A stretch of 64,000 nucleotides of DNA from Bradyrhizobium sp. SZCCT0148 (GTDB lineage: Bacteria; Pseudomonadota; Alphaproteobacteria; Rhizobiales; Xanthobacteraceae). The position numbers and the translations under genes are program-made. Below the pieces are notes generated by a model. It saw only the letters and a list, made by a program, of their open reading frames with translations. It was not told the DNA's origin and searched no databases. The stretch spans positions 372,001-436,000 of the forward strand of contig NZ_JAFCKT010000005.1 in NCBI RefSeq assembly GCF_018129985.1, read 5' to 3'. This document shows positions 50,925-59,811 of the stretch, one piece after another (the first letter of the stretch is position 1; each line of letters starts with the position of its first letter).

Positions 50925-51773
50925 ATGCGATCTGTCGTCGTCACCGGTGCGTCCACGGGCATCGGCTGGGCTACTGCAAAACTCCTGATCGGGCGCGGTT
51001 ACCGCGTGTTCGGCAGCGTTCGCAAGCAGGCCGATGCCGATCGGCTCAAGGCCGAGTTCGGCGCCGATTTCACGCCATTGCTGTTCGACGTTACCGACGA
51101 GGCCGCGGTTCTCGCGGCTGCACGGGACGTGCGTGAGGCGCTGAATGGCGAGACGCTCGCCGGCCTCGTCAACAATGCGGGCGTCGCGGTCGCGGGTCCC
51201 GTGCTCGAATTGTCCGCGGATGATTTCCGTCGCCAGATGGACATCAACGTCATCGGCCCTGTCATCGCGACGCAGGCGTTCGGGCCGCTGCTCGGGGCCG
51301 ACCCGTCGCTGAAGGGGCCGAAGGGGCGGATCGTGATGATCAGCTCGGTCGCTGGCAAGAACGGCAATCCGCTGTCGGCGCCCTACTGCACCTCCAAGCA
51401 CGCCATCGAAGGCCTATCCGAAAGCCTGCGCCGCGAACTGATGCTGTTCGGCATCGACGTCATCATCATCGCCCCCGGCGCGGTGAAGACGCCGATCTGG
51501 AGCAAGGCTGAACGGATCGATCTCTCCGTTTACCAGAACTCGCCCTATCTGCCGGCGCTGAACAAGGTCATGGCGTTCATGATGGACCTCGGCGCAAAGG
51601 GCCTGCCGGCCGAGCGGATCGCCGAGATCGTGTTCGAGGCGCTGACCACGGCGAGCCCCAAGGTGCGCTACCAGATTACGCCGGATCCGCTGCGCCATAT
51701 GATCGCGGCCGTGCTGCCGAAACGGACCCTCGACCGCATCATCGCCAAGCGGCTCGGTTTCCTGCCGCAATAG
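50925..51773 (+). CDS. Short-chain dehydrogenase/reductase (SDR)
   Basis: NAD(P)-dependent oxidoreductase of 282 residues. TGASTGIG at 7-14, NNAGV near 85, a Ser in MISSVAGKNG and the catalytic Tyr154/Lys158 in PYCTSKHAIEG define a classical SDR. The C-terminal extension (PDPLRHMIAAVLPKRTLDRIIAKRLGF) resembles 17-beta-HSD-like SDRs. Preceded by GGGGAGG 11 bases before the ATG. Substrate unknown; no operon partner. Confidence 0.87.
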   Translation: MRSVVVTGASTGIGWATAKLLIGRGYRVFGSVRKQADADRLKAEFGADFTPLLFDVTDEAAVLAAARDVREALNGETLAGLVNNAGVAVAGPVLELSADDFRRQMDINVIGPVIATQAFGPLLGADPSLKGPKGRIVMISSVAGKNGNPLSAPYCTSKHAIEGLSESLRRELMLFGIDVIIIAPGAVKTPIWSKAERIDLSVYQNSPYLPALNKVMAFMMDLGAKGLPAERIAEIVFEALTTASPKVRYQITPDPLRHMIAAVLPKRTLDRIIAKRLGFLPQ

Positions 51774-51783
51774 GCCGGGCACG

Positions 51784-52404
51784 TCAGCTTGCCGTGACGG
51801 TCTGCCCGCGCGGGTGGCGAGCCATCGCGATCATGCGCAGCGCCATCACGATCAACAGCGGAAAAAGGAACGCTGCATGGAGCGGCATCGCCGGCACACG
51901 CTTGCCGAACGCGACCATGAATTGGAGCCAGAGGTAATAGCCGCCGGCGAGATGCAGCGTCCGCCAGGCGCGCGGCCCGATCAGCGCGGCGGTGCGGTCG
52001 AACGAGGTCGCGCTCATGGCGATGATGACGGCATAGCCGATCCCGCCGAAGACGTAGGAGGCGGGCGAGGTGGCCTCCGCGAAGCCGGCGGGATCCATTT
52101 TGGCGAAGGCGATGATCGCGAGCGCATGAATGGCGTGGGAGGCGGCAAAGCTCAGGCCGAGATGACGGCGGTTGCGGCGCTGCCAGCGCGTCCAGCCATT
52201 GGGCCACAGCCACCCCAGCGCCGCGGCGCTGAAGGCGAGGCAGAACAGCAGCAGCGAGCTGCGTGCCGTGAAGCGGATCACCATCCGCACGCCCTCGACC
52301 TCGAACTGTCGCATCGAGGCGATCCACAGGCTGAGGACGACCAGGCTGAGGGTAAGGGCGGCCAGCAGCCGCCAGCCTTCGAGCCAGCCTTGACGTTGCG
52401 ACAT
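51784..52404 (-). CDS. Ferric-reductase-like (MsrQ-type) membrane protein
   Basis: Six-helix integral membrane protein of 206 residues with the ferric reductase-like domain layout. Histidines in helix regions (RRHLGLSFAASHAIHAL and RTLHLAGGYYLW) are the likely haem b ligands. No FAD/NAD domain is attached, as in MsrQ-like proteins. It is divergent from a TetR-family gene, with two palindromic sites between them, so it is probably controlled by that repressor. The electron donor and target are unknown. Confidence 0.72.
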   Translation of the reverse strand: MSQRQGWLEGWRLLAALTLSLVVLSLWIASMRQFEVEGVRMVIRFTARSSLLLFCLAFSAAALGWLWPNGWTRWQRRNRRHLGLSFAASHAIHALAIIAFAKMDPAGFAEATSPASYVFGGIGYAVIIAMSATSFDRTAALIGPRAWRTLHLAGGYYLWLQFMVAFGKRVPAMPLHAAFLFPLLIVMALRMIAMARHPRGQTVTAS

Positions 52405-52421
52405 GGTGATCTCCCTGAGTT

Positions 52422-52440
52422 ATGTAATCACTGATTACAT
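52422..52440. promoter_or_regulatory. Operator 1 of the ferric-reductase-like/TetR divergon
   Basis: Perfect palindrome ATGTAATC-ACT-GATTACAT, 18 bases upstream of the ferric-reductase-like ATG. Best site of the pair and a likely target for the adjacent TetR protein. Confidence 0.75.
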
Positions 52441-52464
52441 TTATCGACCAGCCGTGATCAACAG

Positions 52465-52481
52465 TGTAATCGCTGCTTACA
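52465..52481. promoter_or_regulatory. Operator 2 of the ferric-reductase-like/TetR divergon
   Basis: Imperfect palindrome TGTAATC-GCT-GCTTACA, one mismatch, 31 bases upstream of the TetR GTG. It shares TGTAATC with operator 1 and lies two helical turns and a half away on centre (about 42 bases apart), allowing autorepression. Confidence 0.65.
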
Positions 52482-52511
52482 TTCACGTTCGGGTGATGCT
52501 AGGAAGCTCGC

Positions 52512-53165
52512 GTGTCCGTCCGCCAGACCTCCAAGCCGCGTGCTCGCCGCCCGGCAGCCGAACCCCGGCCGTATCACCACGGCGACCTTCGCCGCGTCCT
52601 GATCGATGCTGCGCTGCAACTCGCCGCAGAGGGTGTGGAAGTTTCCGTCCGTGAGGCCGCGCGGCGGGCCGCCGTGTCCCCAGGCGCGCCGTTCCGGCAC
52701 TTTCCGAACCGCGATGCCCTGATGGCGGCGGCGGCCGAGGAGGCGCAGCGGCGTTTCCGCGCCGAGATCGAGGCGGCGCTGGGCGAGGTTCCCGCCGCCG
52801 GCCCGCTCGCCCGCTTCCGTGCCTTCGGCCTCGCTTACCTGCGCTGGGCGTTGCGCAATCCCGCGCATTTCGAAATCATCTCCACCGGACGCTATTTCGT
52901 CCATGGCAGCTCCGCTGAACTGACGCGCGACAATGCTGAACTGATCGCCCTGACCGAGGGAATCCTCGCCGAAGCGGCGGAGCAGGGTCTGCTGCGCCCG
53001 GTCGATCTCAAGCAAGTCCAGATCGCCGGCCGTGCGCTGGTCTACGGCTTTGTCCGGATGAATCTCGACGGCCATTTCCCACGCTGGGGCGTCGAGGCAG
53101 GCGAGATCGAGCGGACGGCGGAAGGGGTGCTCGACCTGTTCATCGCGGGGATCGCGAAAGCCTGA
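52512..53165 (+). CDS. TetR family repressor with C-terminal WHG domain
   Basis: Repressor of 217 residues. An N-terminal HTH lies in VSVREAARRAAVSPGAPFRHFPNRDALMAA (about 45-75). The C-terminal half includes FEIISTGRYF, seen in the TetR_C_13-like WHG group. Start is GTG at 52512 with AGGAAG 5 bases before. Divergent from the ferric-reductase-like gene with two ATGTAATC-type palindromes between them. Inducer unknown. Confidence 0.85.
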   Translation: MSVRQTSKPRARRPAAEPRPYHHGDLRRVLIDAALQLAAEGVEVSVREAARRAAVSPGAPFRHFPNRDALMAAAAEEAQRRFRAEIEAALGEVPAAGPLARFRAFGLAYLRWALRNPAHFEIISTGRYFVHGSSAELTRDNAELIALTEGILAEAAEQGLLRPVDLKQVQIAGRALVYGFVRMNLDGHFPRWGVEAGEIERTAEGVLDLFIAGIAKA

Positions 53166-53381
53166 TTTTGCACGCGGCTCCGTGCGGCGCTTCGCCGCCT
53201 CCTCACATTAAGCGAAGGTCGGATCACGGCCTGCATTGCCTGTCCTTGACCGTTCCGTTACAGTTTTATGACACGGTGCAGGCCTTCCGGCTGCGCCGGA
53301 CGCCCTAGCCGCCCTTGTTCTCCCTTGGGCCGGCCAGACGGCTAGGTATCATTGCGCCGGACCAGCTGTTGCGTGTCGTCG

Positions 53382-55094
53382 ATGGCGTCCGCGCCCAATC
53401 CAGGTCCTTCTGCCGCCACCGCCGTGCTGGCGAGCGTCGCCGCGCTCGGCATCTGGCGGCTGCTCGCGGTTGCCGCGCCGCATCTGGCCGCGCTCGCGCT
53501 GATGTACGAGACCGAGACCGATTTCGGCTCGCGCCTCTCCTTCGCGCTGGCCTGGGGCATCCTCAATTTTTTCTGGATCACGCTGCTGCGCCGGCCGGCG
53601 CTGTCGGGCGCGCTGTCGCTGACCATGGTCGTGGTGCTGGTGCTGCTGTCGCGGCTCAAGCACGACGTCGTCCAGATGACGGTCAACTTCATCGACCTGA
53701 TGATGATCGACCGCGACACCGTCGCGTTCCTGTTCACGATCTTCCCGAACTTGCGCTGGTCGGTGATCCTGGCGGGCCTCGTCACGCTGCCGCTGATGTA
53801 TGCGCTGTGGTGGCTCGATCCGTTCCGCATCCGTCGCCTGCCGGCGCTCGCCTGCAAGCTGGCCTGCCTCGCCGCGCTGGTCGGCTATTCGCTCTATCAT
53901 CCGGACGAGGCCTGGCGCGGCTATTACGACGATGGCTATCTGTCGAAGTTCTTCCGCTCCGGCGTCAGCTCGGTCTCGGACTTCGTGCAATACGGCTTCA
54001 TGGAATCGGCGGCCGCGACCAACGAACGGCTCAACGTGCCGCTGGTCGATTCCTGCCATCCTGCCGGACGCCGGCCGAACATCATCATGATCCATGATGA
54101 ATCGAGCTTCGACATCCGCGCTGCCCAAGGCATCAAGGTGCCGCAGGGCTATGGCAGCCACTTCAAGTCCTGGGACGGCAGGCAGCGCACCTTCCTGGCC
54201 GAGAGCAATGGCGGGCCGAGCTGGTTCACCGAATACAACGTGCTCGCGGGCCTCTCCTCGCGCTCGTTCGGCCGCTTCGCCTATTTCGTGACGCGCATCG
54301 CCTCGAACCGCGTCGAGCGCGGGCTGCCGCTGGCGCTGCGCCGCTGCGGCTACGACACGATGTCGCTGTATCCTGCCAATGGCGGCTTCATGGCCGCGCG
54401 CAGCTTCCAGATGACGACGGGCATCGAACGTTTCCTCGACTCCAAGGATCTCCACGCCAAGGACGTCGAGCCCGACAGCTTCTTCTATGACAAGGCGCTC
54501 CAGTTGATGGGTCAGCAGCCGCCCAACAAGCCGCTGTTCACTTTCATCTATCTCGGCGCCAATCATTTCCCCTGGGAGACGCGCTTCCGCCCCGACCTGC
54601 TGCAGAACTGGCGCGCGCCGGGCAACGTGGCGTCGATCGACGAATATCTGCGTCGTCAGGCGATGAGCGCCGAGCAGTACAAGGCGTTCGTCGCCAGTCT
54701 GAAAAAGAACTTCCCGGGCGAGCCCTTCCTGATCGTGCGCTATGGCGATCATCAGCCTGAGTTTGCGCCTGCGATCCTCGAGCCCGGCCTCGACGAGGGC
54801 GCCATCGGCAAGAAGCTCGACGCCTACGATCCGCGGCTCTACGCGACCTATTATGCGATCGACGCCGTCAATTTCGAGCCGGTCAGGAGCGAGGCCGTGA
54901 TGGACACGGTCGACGGCCCTTATCTGCCGCTGGTGATCCAGGAAGCCGCCGGCATCCCGCTCGACCCGTCCTTCGCCGAGCAGAAGGAGATCATGCTCCG
55001 CTGCAAGGGCATGTTCTACAGCTGCAAGGACGGCGCCGAAGCGCGGCGGCTGAACAGGCTGCTGATCGAGGCAGGAATGATCCGGGGGCTGTAG
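53382..55094 (+). CDS. LTA synthase/sulfatase-type membrane transferase
   Basis: About 570-residue inner-membrane enzyme of the sulfatase-like (alkaline phosphatase) superfamily. Residues about 20-180 hold four or five helices. The periplasmic domain starts at RRPNIIMIHDESSFDIR (metal-ligand region), contains NGGPSWFTEYNVLAG, where a Ser or Thr should be the nucleophile, and FLIVRYGDHQPEF (metal Asp-His pair). This is the pattern of phosphoglycerol/phosphoethanolamine transferases. The start may be ATG 53382 or the upstream in-frame ATG at 53352. Single gene; the target (a glycan or lipid) cannot be told. Confidence 0.78.
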   Translation: MASAPNPGPSAATAVLASVAALGIWRLLAVAAPHLAALALMYETETDFGSRLSFALAWGILNFFWITLLRRPALSGALSLTMVVVLVLLSRLKHDVVQMTVNFIDLMMIDRDTVAFLFTIFPNLRWSVILAGLVTLPLMYALWWLDPFRIRRLPALACKLACLAALVGYSLYHPDEAWRGYYDDGYLSKFFRSGVSSVSDFVQYGFMESAAATNERLNVPLVDSCHPAGRRPNIIMIHDESSFDIRAAQGIKVPQGYGSHFKSWDGRQRTFLAESNGGPSWFTEYNVLAGLSSRSFGRFAYFVTRIASNRVERGLPLALRRCGYDTMSLYPANGGFMAARSFQMTTGIERFLDSKDLHAKDVEPDSFFYDKALQLMGQQPPNKPLFTFIYLGANHFPWETRFRPDLLQNWRAPGNVASIDEYLRRQAMSAEQYKAFVASLKKNFPGEPFLIVRYGDHQPEFAPAILEPGLDEGAIGKKLDAYDPRLYATYYAIDAVNFEPVRSEAVMDTVDGPYLPLVIQEAAGIPLDPSFAEQKEIMLRCKGMFYSCKDGAEARRLNRLLIEAGMIRGL

Positions 55095-55095
55095 C

Positions 55096-56655
55096 CTACG
55101 GCTTGCCCACCTTCTCCCATAGCCACTTCGCCACCGCATCCGGCGACGAATTTGCGTCGTTGCCGCTGGCGCGCAAATTCGCTTCGCGCATGGTAGTGAT
55201 GTCGATCTTGCCGAGCAGGGGCTTGAGTGCGGCCTGCAGTCGCTCGTCGCCGGAACGTTTCGGCGCCAGCAGCAGGATGGCATCGTAGGGCGGAATCGCG
55301 TGCCTGGGATCGTCCAGCGCGATCAGATCGTACTTCGCGATCAACCCGTCGCTGGTGTAGCCGGCGATGACGTCGACCTCGCCGCTGGCGACCGCCGCAT
55401 ACATGAAGTCCGGCTGCATCTGGCGTTGCGTCCTGAACGAAAGGCCGTAGGCCTTTTGCAGCGCGGCCCATTCCGGCCGCGAGAAGAACTCGTAATCGCC
55501 GGCAATCGACAGCGTCGGTGCGTGCGTGGCGAGATCGGCGATGGTGCGGATATGAAGGGCTTCGGCGCGTTTCTTCGGGATCACCAGCGTATAGGCATTC
55601 TCGAAACCGAGCTCGCCGAGCAGGGTGATGTTGTCCTTGGCGAGCGCCGTCTTCAACTCCGCAAGAAGCTCGGCGCGTGGCTTGATATCGGTGCGGTGCA
55701 GCTGGTTGGCCCAGAGCGTGCCGGAATAATCGATGTAGAGATCGACGTCGCCGGCCTTCAGCGCCCCGAAGATCACGCTGGAGCCGAGGCCCGATCGTGC
55801 GGTGGCGGGCAGACCGGCGGCCTGGAGGCGGTCCCTGAGCAGGGCCGAAAGCACATATTGCTCGGCGAAGGTCTTGGCGCCGACGACATAGCCCTGCGAC
55901 GAGCGCCCCATCGTCGGCACCAGCGTGGCGGCGACCAGTGCCGCGATGCCGGCCGTGCCGAGGCCGGTGCGCCAACGGCTGCGCTGGCGCAGGCCGCTCT
56001 CGATCAGGCCGAGCAACTGGTCGACGGCAAGCGCGAGCAGGGCCGAGGCAAAGCAGCCGAACAGCACGAACACCCAGTTCTGGGTTTGAAGCCCGGCAAA
56101 GATGTAATTGCCGAGGCTGGTCTGCCCTATCGGCGTCGATAGCGTCGCGGTGCCGATCACCCACACCGCGGCGGTGCGGATGCCTGCCATCATCACCGGC
56201 AGCGCCAGCGGCAGTTCGACGGTGACCAGCGATTGCCGCGCCGTCATGCCGACGCCTTTGGCGGCCTCGATCAGCGCGGGATCGATGCCGTTGAGCCCGG
56301 TGATGCCGTTGCGCAGCACCGGGAGCATCGAGTAGAGCGCCAGCGCCAGCACCGCCGGCAGGAAGCCGAACGCCGAGAAGGATACGCCGAACCAGGCCAG
56401 CGTCACCGAGGCGACGAGCAGCAGCAGCGGATAGAACAGCGCAAGCAGCGCCAGGCCCGGCACCGTCTGCACGATGCTGGCGAGTGCGAGCAGGATGGCG
56501 CGGGGCGCCGGGCGGTCGCGCGTCAGGATTGCCAGCGGCAGGCTGACGGCGAGACCGAGCGCGAGCGCGGCGAGGCTTACCCGGACATGATTGCCGAGAT
56601 AGTCGGGCAGGTGCGCCAATGCTTCGCCCCAGCGCGGGTCGGCGAACAAGCTCAT
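55096..56655 (-). CDS. Fused permease and substrate-binding protein of a quaternary-amine ABC transporter
   Basis: Single chain of 519 residues: an OpuAB/ProW-type permease with six helices (about 1-210), then an OpuAC/OsmF-type binding domain (about 235-519) that must lie in the periplasm. Permease features are LALFYPLLLLVASVTLAWF and NGITGLNGIDPALIEAAKGVGMTARQSL. The binding domain includes VDLYIDYSGTLWANQL and SFRTQRQMQPDFMYAAVASGEVDVIAGYTSDG. Ligands of the family are choline, betaine and similar compounds. The start codon overlaps the stop of the upstream ATPase gene by 4 bases. Confidence 0.88.
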   Translation of the reverse strand: MSLFADPRWGEALAHLPDYLGNHVRVSLAALALGLAVSLPLAILTRDRPAPRAILLALASIVQTVPGLALLALFYPLLLLVASVTLAWFGVSFSAFGFLPAVLALALYSMLPVLRNGITGLNGIDPALIEAAKGVGMTARQSLVTVELPLALPVMMAGIRTAAVWVIGTATLSTPIGQTSLGNYIFAGLQTQNWVFVLFGCFASALLALAVDQLLGLIESGLRQRSRWRTGLGTAGIAALVAATLVPTMGRSSQGYVVGAKTFAEQYVLSALLRDRLQAAGLPATARSGLGSSVIFGALKAGDVDLYIDYSGTLWANQLHRTDIKPRAELLAELKTALAKDNITLLGELGFENAYTLVIPKKRAEALHIRTIADLATHAPTLSIAGDYEFFSRPEWAALQKAYGLSFRTQRQMQPDFMYAAVASGEVDVIAGYTSDGLIAKYDLIALDDPRHAIPPYDAILLLAPKRSGDERLQAALKPLLGKIDITTMREANLRASGNDANSSPDAVAKWLWEKVGKP

Positions 56656-57434
56656 GCCGCACCGCTTTGCGGCAGCAGCGTGTTCAGCCGCGCGACCTGC
56701 CGCCGCGGCGTGCGCAGCAGCTCCAGCACGTAGGCGTCGCTGCTCCTCGACAGCTCGGCGGGTGTGCCCTGCGCGAGCAGCTTCCCGCTGCGCATCACCG
56801 CGATGCGGTCGGCGAGCAGGATCGCCTCCGTCATGTCATGGGTGATCATCACGGTGGTCAGGCCGAGCTTGCGATGCAGCGAGCGATAATCGTCGCCGAG
56901 CGCATCGCGGGTGAGGGGATCGAGCGCGCCGAACGGCTCGTCCATCAGCACGATGCGCGGCTTTGCCGCAAGCGCCCGCGCCACGCCGACGCGCTGGCGC
57001 TGGCCGCCGGAGAGCGCCTCCGGCAGACGGTCGCGATGGGCATCACGGTCGAGCTGCACGAGCTCCAGCAACTCGTCGACCCGCGCTGCGATATCCGCGG
57101 CCGGCCGGCCGAGCAGCTTTGGCGTGATCCCGATATTGTCGGCCACGCTCAGATGCGGAAACAGTCCGCCGCTCTGGAACACGTAGCCGATCCGCCGCCG
57201 CAGTGCGACCGGATCGACGTTCTGCACGTCTTCGCCCTCAACGGTGATGGTGCCGCTGTCGGCCTCGATCAGCCGGTTGGCGAGCCGCAGCAGCGTGGTC
57301 TTGCCGGAGCCCGAGCCGCCGACGATCGCCAGAAATTCGCCCTCGGCGATGTCGAGCGAGACGTCGTCCACGGCCTTGAGCGCGCCGAAGCTCTTGGTGA
57401 TTTGGGCATAGCCGATCATCGGCCTGGATGGCAT
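56652..57434 (-). CDS. ATP-binding protein of a quaternary-amine ABC transporter
   Basis: ProV/OpuAA-type ATPase of 260 residues without a CBS domain. Walker A GGSGSGKT at 39-46, signature LSGGQRQRV at 141-149, Walker B IVLMDEPFG at 161-169. Overlaps the start of the fused permease gene (ATGA). Powers uptake of an osmoprotectant or choline-type compound. Divergent from the second ABC system with 132 bases between. Confidence 0.92.
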   Translation of the reverse strand: MPSRPMIGYAQITKSFGALKAVDDVSLDIAEGEFLAIVGGSGSGKTTLLRLANRLIEADSGTITVEGEDVQNVDPVALRRRIGYVFQSGGLFPHLSVADNIGITPKLLGRPAADIAARVDELLELVQLDRDAHRDRLPEALSGGQRQRVGVARALAAKPRIVLMDEPFGALDPLTRDALGDDYRSLHRKLGLTTVMITHDMTEAILLADRIAVMRSGKLLAQGTPAELSRSSDAYVLELLRTPRRQVARLNTLLPQSGAA

Positions 57435-57566
57435 CGCGCGGGCTCACTTCGCTGACCCGCCCACGGAGGGAGGGACTGAGAAGGCCCATGCGTAGCACGC
57501 TTGGCGGCTTGATTGAACTTGGTCGCGCGAGCGGCTAAGGCATCTGGCCAAGTTCGGAGGGAATAT

Positions 57567-58385
57567 ATGTCAACGCCAACGGCAGTGGCGCTGGAAGATG
57601 CCAAGGTCGCATTCCGGCTCGGGGACGGGCGGGTCTATACGGCGGTGGAGAAGGCCCATCTCACGGTGGCGCAAGGCGAGTTCGTCGCCATTGTCGGCCC
57701 CACCGGCTGCGGGAAATCCACGCTGCTCAACGTCGCGGCCGGGCTGCTGAAGCCGGCTGCCGGCAACGTCAGGATATTCGACCGGCCGCTCGCCGGGCTG
57801 AACCGGGATGCCGGCTACCTGTTCCAGGCCGATGCGCTGTTCCCGTGGAAGACGGCGCTCGACAATGTTGCGATCGGGCTCGAGGTCCAGGGCACGCCGC
57901 GCGCCGAGGCGCTGTCGCGGGCGCAGCAATGGCTGACCTCCGTCGGCCTCGGCGCCTTCGCGGGTCGCTATCCGCACATGCTTTCCGGCGGCCAGCGCAA
58001 ACGCGTGGCACTCGCGCAGGTGCTGATCCGCGATCCCAAGATCCTCTTGATGGACGAGCCGTTCGGGCCGCTGGATGCGCAGACCCGCCAAGTGATGGGC
58101 AATCTGCTGCTCGACCTCTGGAGCGCCGACCGCAAGGCCGTGCTGTTCGTGACGCATGATCTCGAAGAGGCGATCGCGCTCGCCGACCGCGTCGTGATCA
58201 TGTCGGCCGGTCCGTCTTCGCGCATCATCGGCGACTGGCGGGTGAGCCTGCCGCGCCCGCGCGACATCTTCGAGGTGCGGCTGGACAAGGAGTTCCATGA
58301 GCTGCATCGCGAGATCTGGGGCGTGCTCAAGGACGAGGTGATGAAGGGCTACGCCCAATCCACCCACGCGGCGGAGGCGGTCTGA
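57567..58385 (+). CDS. ABC transporter ATPase, nitrate/sulfonate/taurine type
   Basis: SsuB/TauB/NrtD-family ATPase of 272 residues. Walker A GPTGCGKST at 44-52, signature MLSGGQRKRV, Walker B ILLMDEPFG at about 159-167, with FPWKTALDNV typical of this group. CGGAGGGA precedes the ATG. It is translationally coupled to the permease, one base of overlap. The expected binding protein is not next to it but about 4 kb downstream at 63250. Confidence 0.9.
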   Translation: MSTPTAVALEDAKVAFRLGDGRVYTAVEKAHLTVAQGEFVAIVGPTGCGKSTLLNVAAGLLKPAAGNVRIFDRPLAGLNRDAGYLFQADALFPWKTALDNVAIGLEVQGTPRAEALSRAQQWLTSVGLGAFAGRYPHMLSGGQRKRVALAQVLIRDPKILLMDEPFGPLDAQTRQVMGNLLLDLWSADRKAVLFVTHDLEEAIALADRVVIMSAGPSSRIIGDWRVSLPRPRDIFEVRLDKEFHELHREIWGVLKDEVMKGYAQSTHAAEAV

Positions 58386-59170
58386 TGTCGCGTCCGACAC
58401 TGCTTGCGCTGCAAGTCCTGGTCGCAGTTGTCGGCATCGTGCTGTGGCAGGTGCTGTCGACCGTCCCCGTGTTCGGCAAGATCCTGCTGCCGCCGTTCTT
58501 CTTCTCCAATCCGCTCGATGTCTTCAGCCAGATCGTGAAATGGTTCTCGTCCGGCGTGATCTGGAAGCATCTCGGCATCACGCTGACGGAATCGATCCTG
58601 GCCTTCGTGATCGGATCGGCCGGTGGTGTGCTGGTCGGCTTCTGGTTCGCGCGCCAGCCGCTGGTCGCCGCCGTGTTCGACCCCTACGTCAAGATGGTCA
58701 ATGCGCTGCCCCGCGTGGTGCTGGCGCCGATCTTCGCGCTGTGGCTGGGGCTCGGCATCTGGTCCAAGGTCGCGCTCGGCGTGACGCTGGTGTTCTTCAT
58801 CGTGTTCTTCAACGTCTATCAGGGCGTCAAGGAAGTCAGCCGCACCGTGCTCGACAATGGCCGCATGCTGGGCATGAGCGAGCGGCAGCTGATGCGGCAC
58901 GTCTATTGGCCCTCGGCACTGTCCTGGATGTTCTCCTCGCTGCACACCTCGGTCGGCTTTGCCGTGGTCGGTGCGGTGGTCGGCGAATATCTGGGATCGG
59001 CCGCGGGCCTCGGCTATCTCATCCAGCAGGCCGAGGGCGTGTTCGACGTCGCCGGCGTGTTCGCCGGCATGTTCGTTCTGTCGGCGTTCGTCATCCTGAT
59101 CGATTTCGGGGTGACGCTGGTCGAGCGGAGGCTGTTGGTGTGGCGGCCGACCGTGGACGGTCGTGGCTAG
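58385..59170 (+). CDS. ABC transporter permease, nitrate/sulfonate/taurine type
   Basis: SsuC/TauC-like permease of 261 residues, six helices. The cytosolic EAA loop lies in NGRMLGMSERQLMRHVYWPSALSWMF. It shares one base with the stop of the ATPase gene. The family transports organic sulfur, nitrate, cyanate or pyrimidine precursors; the substrate here cannot be fixed by sequence. Confidence 0.9.
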   Translation: MSRPTLLALQVLVAVVGIVLWQVLSTVPVFGKILLPPFFFSNPLDVFSQIVKWFSSGVIWKHLGITLTESILAFVIGSAGGVLVGFWFARQPLVAAVFDPYVKMVNALPRVVLAPIFALWLGLGIWSKVALGVTLVFFIVFFNVYQGVKEVSRTVLDNGRMLGMSERQLMRHVYWPSALSWMFSSLHTSVGFAVVGAVVGEYLGSAAGLGYLIQQAEGVFDVAGVFAGMFVLSAFVILIDFGVTLVERRLLVWRPTVDGRG

Positions 59171-59208
59171 GCGCGATCGCCTGCTGACATTTATGTGATT
59201 GGCCGGCC

Positions 59209-59236
59209 GGAATAGAACCCGCGCCCACGCGTCATA
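59209..59236 (+). promoter_or_regulatory. Candidate ECF sigma promoter before the DUF305 operon
   Basis: GGAAT (59209-59213) then 16 bases then CGTCATA (59230-59236). This spacing and motif set is the ECF layout (GGAAC/T-N16-17-CGT). It is about 30 bases before the DUF305 gene, which heads the operon encoding an ECF sigma factor, so autoregulation is implied. Confidence 0.6.
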
Positions 59237-59238
59237 CC

Positions 59239-59260
59239 CCCATGCAACCACCTGCATGGG
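59239..59260. repeat. Palindrome upstream of DUF305 gene
   Basis: Perfect 8-base arms CCCATGCA / TGCATGGG with a 6-base loop, just after the ECF-type promoter and ending next to the ribosome site GGGAG. It may bind a regulator or shape the 5' end of the message. Confidence 0.5.
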
Positions 59261-59268
59261 AGTTCAGG

Positions 59269-59802
59269 ATGCACCAGTTACAGATTCGCCGCGTTATTGC
59301 GGCGCTCGCAGGCAGATGCCGATGGCCGAGGCCCGGCCTCGGCACGGCACTCATCGGCGCCCGCATTTTCGTCGCATTCGCACTGCCGTCGCTCGTGCTG
59401 GCGCACGAGGACCATCCGGTCGCCCCCTCGGTTGCGCACAGCGCGGACGAGCGTGCGTTCCTGGAAGAGAATGACGCGGCGATGACCAAGATGATGAACG
59501 ACATGGCGGCCAAGCCGACCGGGGATATCGATCGCGACTTCGTTGCGATGATGAAACCGCATCATCAGGGCGCGATCGACATGGCGATTATCGAACTGCG
59601 CTACGGCAAGAACGAACAGCTACGGCGGATCGCCCAGGAAATCATCGTCGATCAGATGCAGGAGATCGCGGCGATGAAGCTCGCCATCGGCGAGCCTGCA
59701 ACGGACACGACGCCGGCCCCGACGCAGCCGCCAAGCGTTCCAGCCGCAAACGTTCATCATCACGGCATGCAGATGGGCATGTCCGACGGAATGAAGAAGT
59801 AG
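59269..59802 (+). CDS. DUF305 domain, His/Met-rich exported protein
   Basis: Exported protein of 177 residues. A hydrophobic stretch (TALIGARIFVAFALPSLVLAH) ends in a signal-like region. The DUF305 domain (about 65-140) has DAAMTKMMNDMAA and DFVAMMKPHHQGAIDMAIIELRYG, where a His pair and several Met could bind copper or another soft metal. The C-terminus VHHHGMQMGMSDGMKK is again His/Met rich. Chosen ATG 59269 has GGGAG 6 bases before it; an ATG at 59242 would sit inside the palindrome. First gene of the sigma operon. Confidence 0.8.
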   Translation: MHQLQIRRVIAALAGRCRWPRPGLGTALIGARIFVAFALPSLVLAHEDHPVAPSVAHSADERAFLEENDAAMTKMMNDMAAKPTGDIDRDFVAMMKPHHQGAIDMAIIELRYGKNEQLRRIAQEIIVDQMQEIAAMKLAIGEPATDTTPAPTQPPSVPAANVHHHGMQMGMSDGMKK

Positions 59803-59811
59803 GAGTCATCG

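Noticed and set aside
53349..55283. 644-codon antisense frame
   Set aside because: Opposite to the LtaS-like gene and part of the ABC gene; low-complexity His/Arg/Glu composition only.
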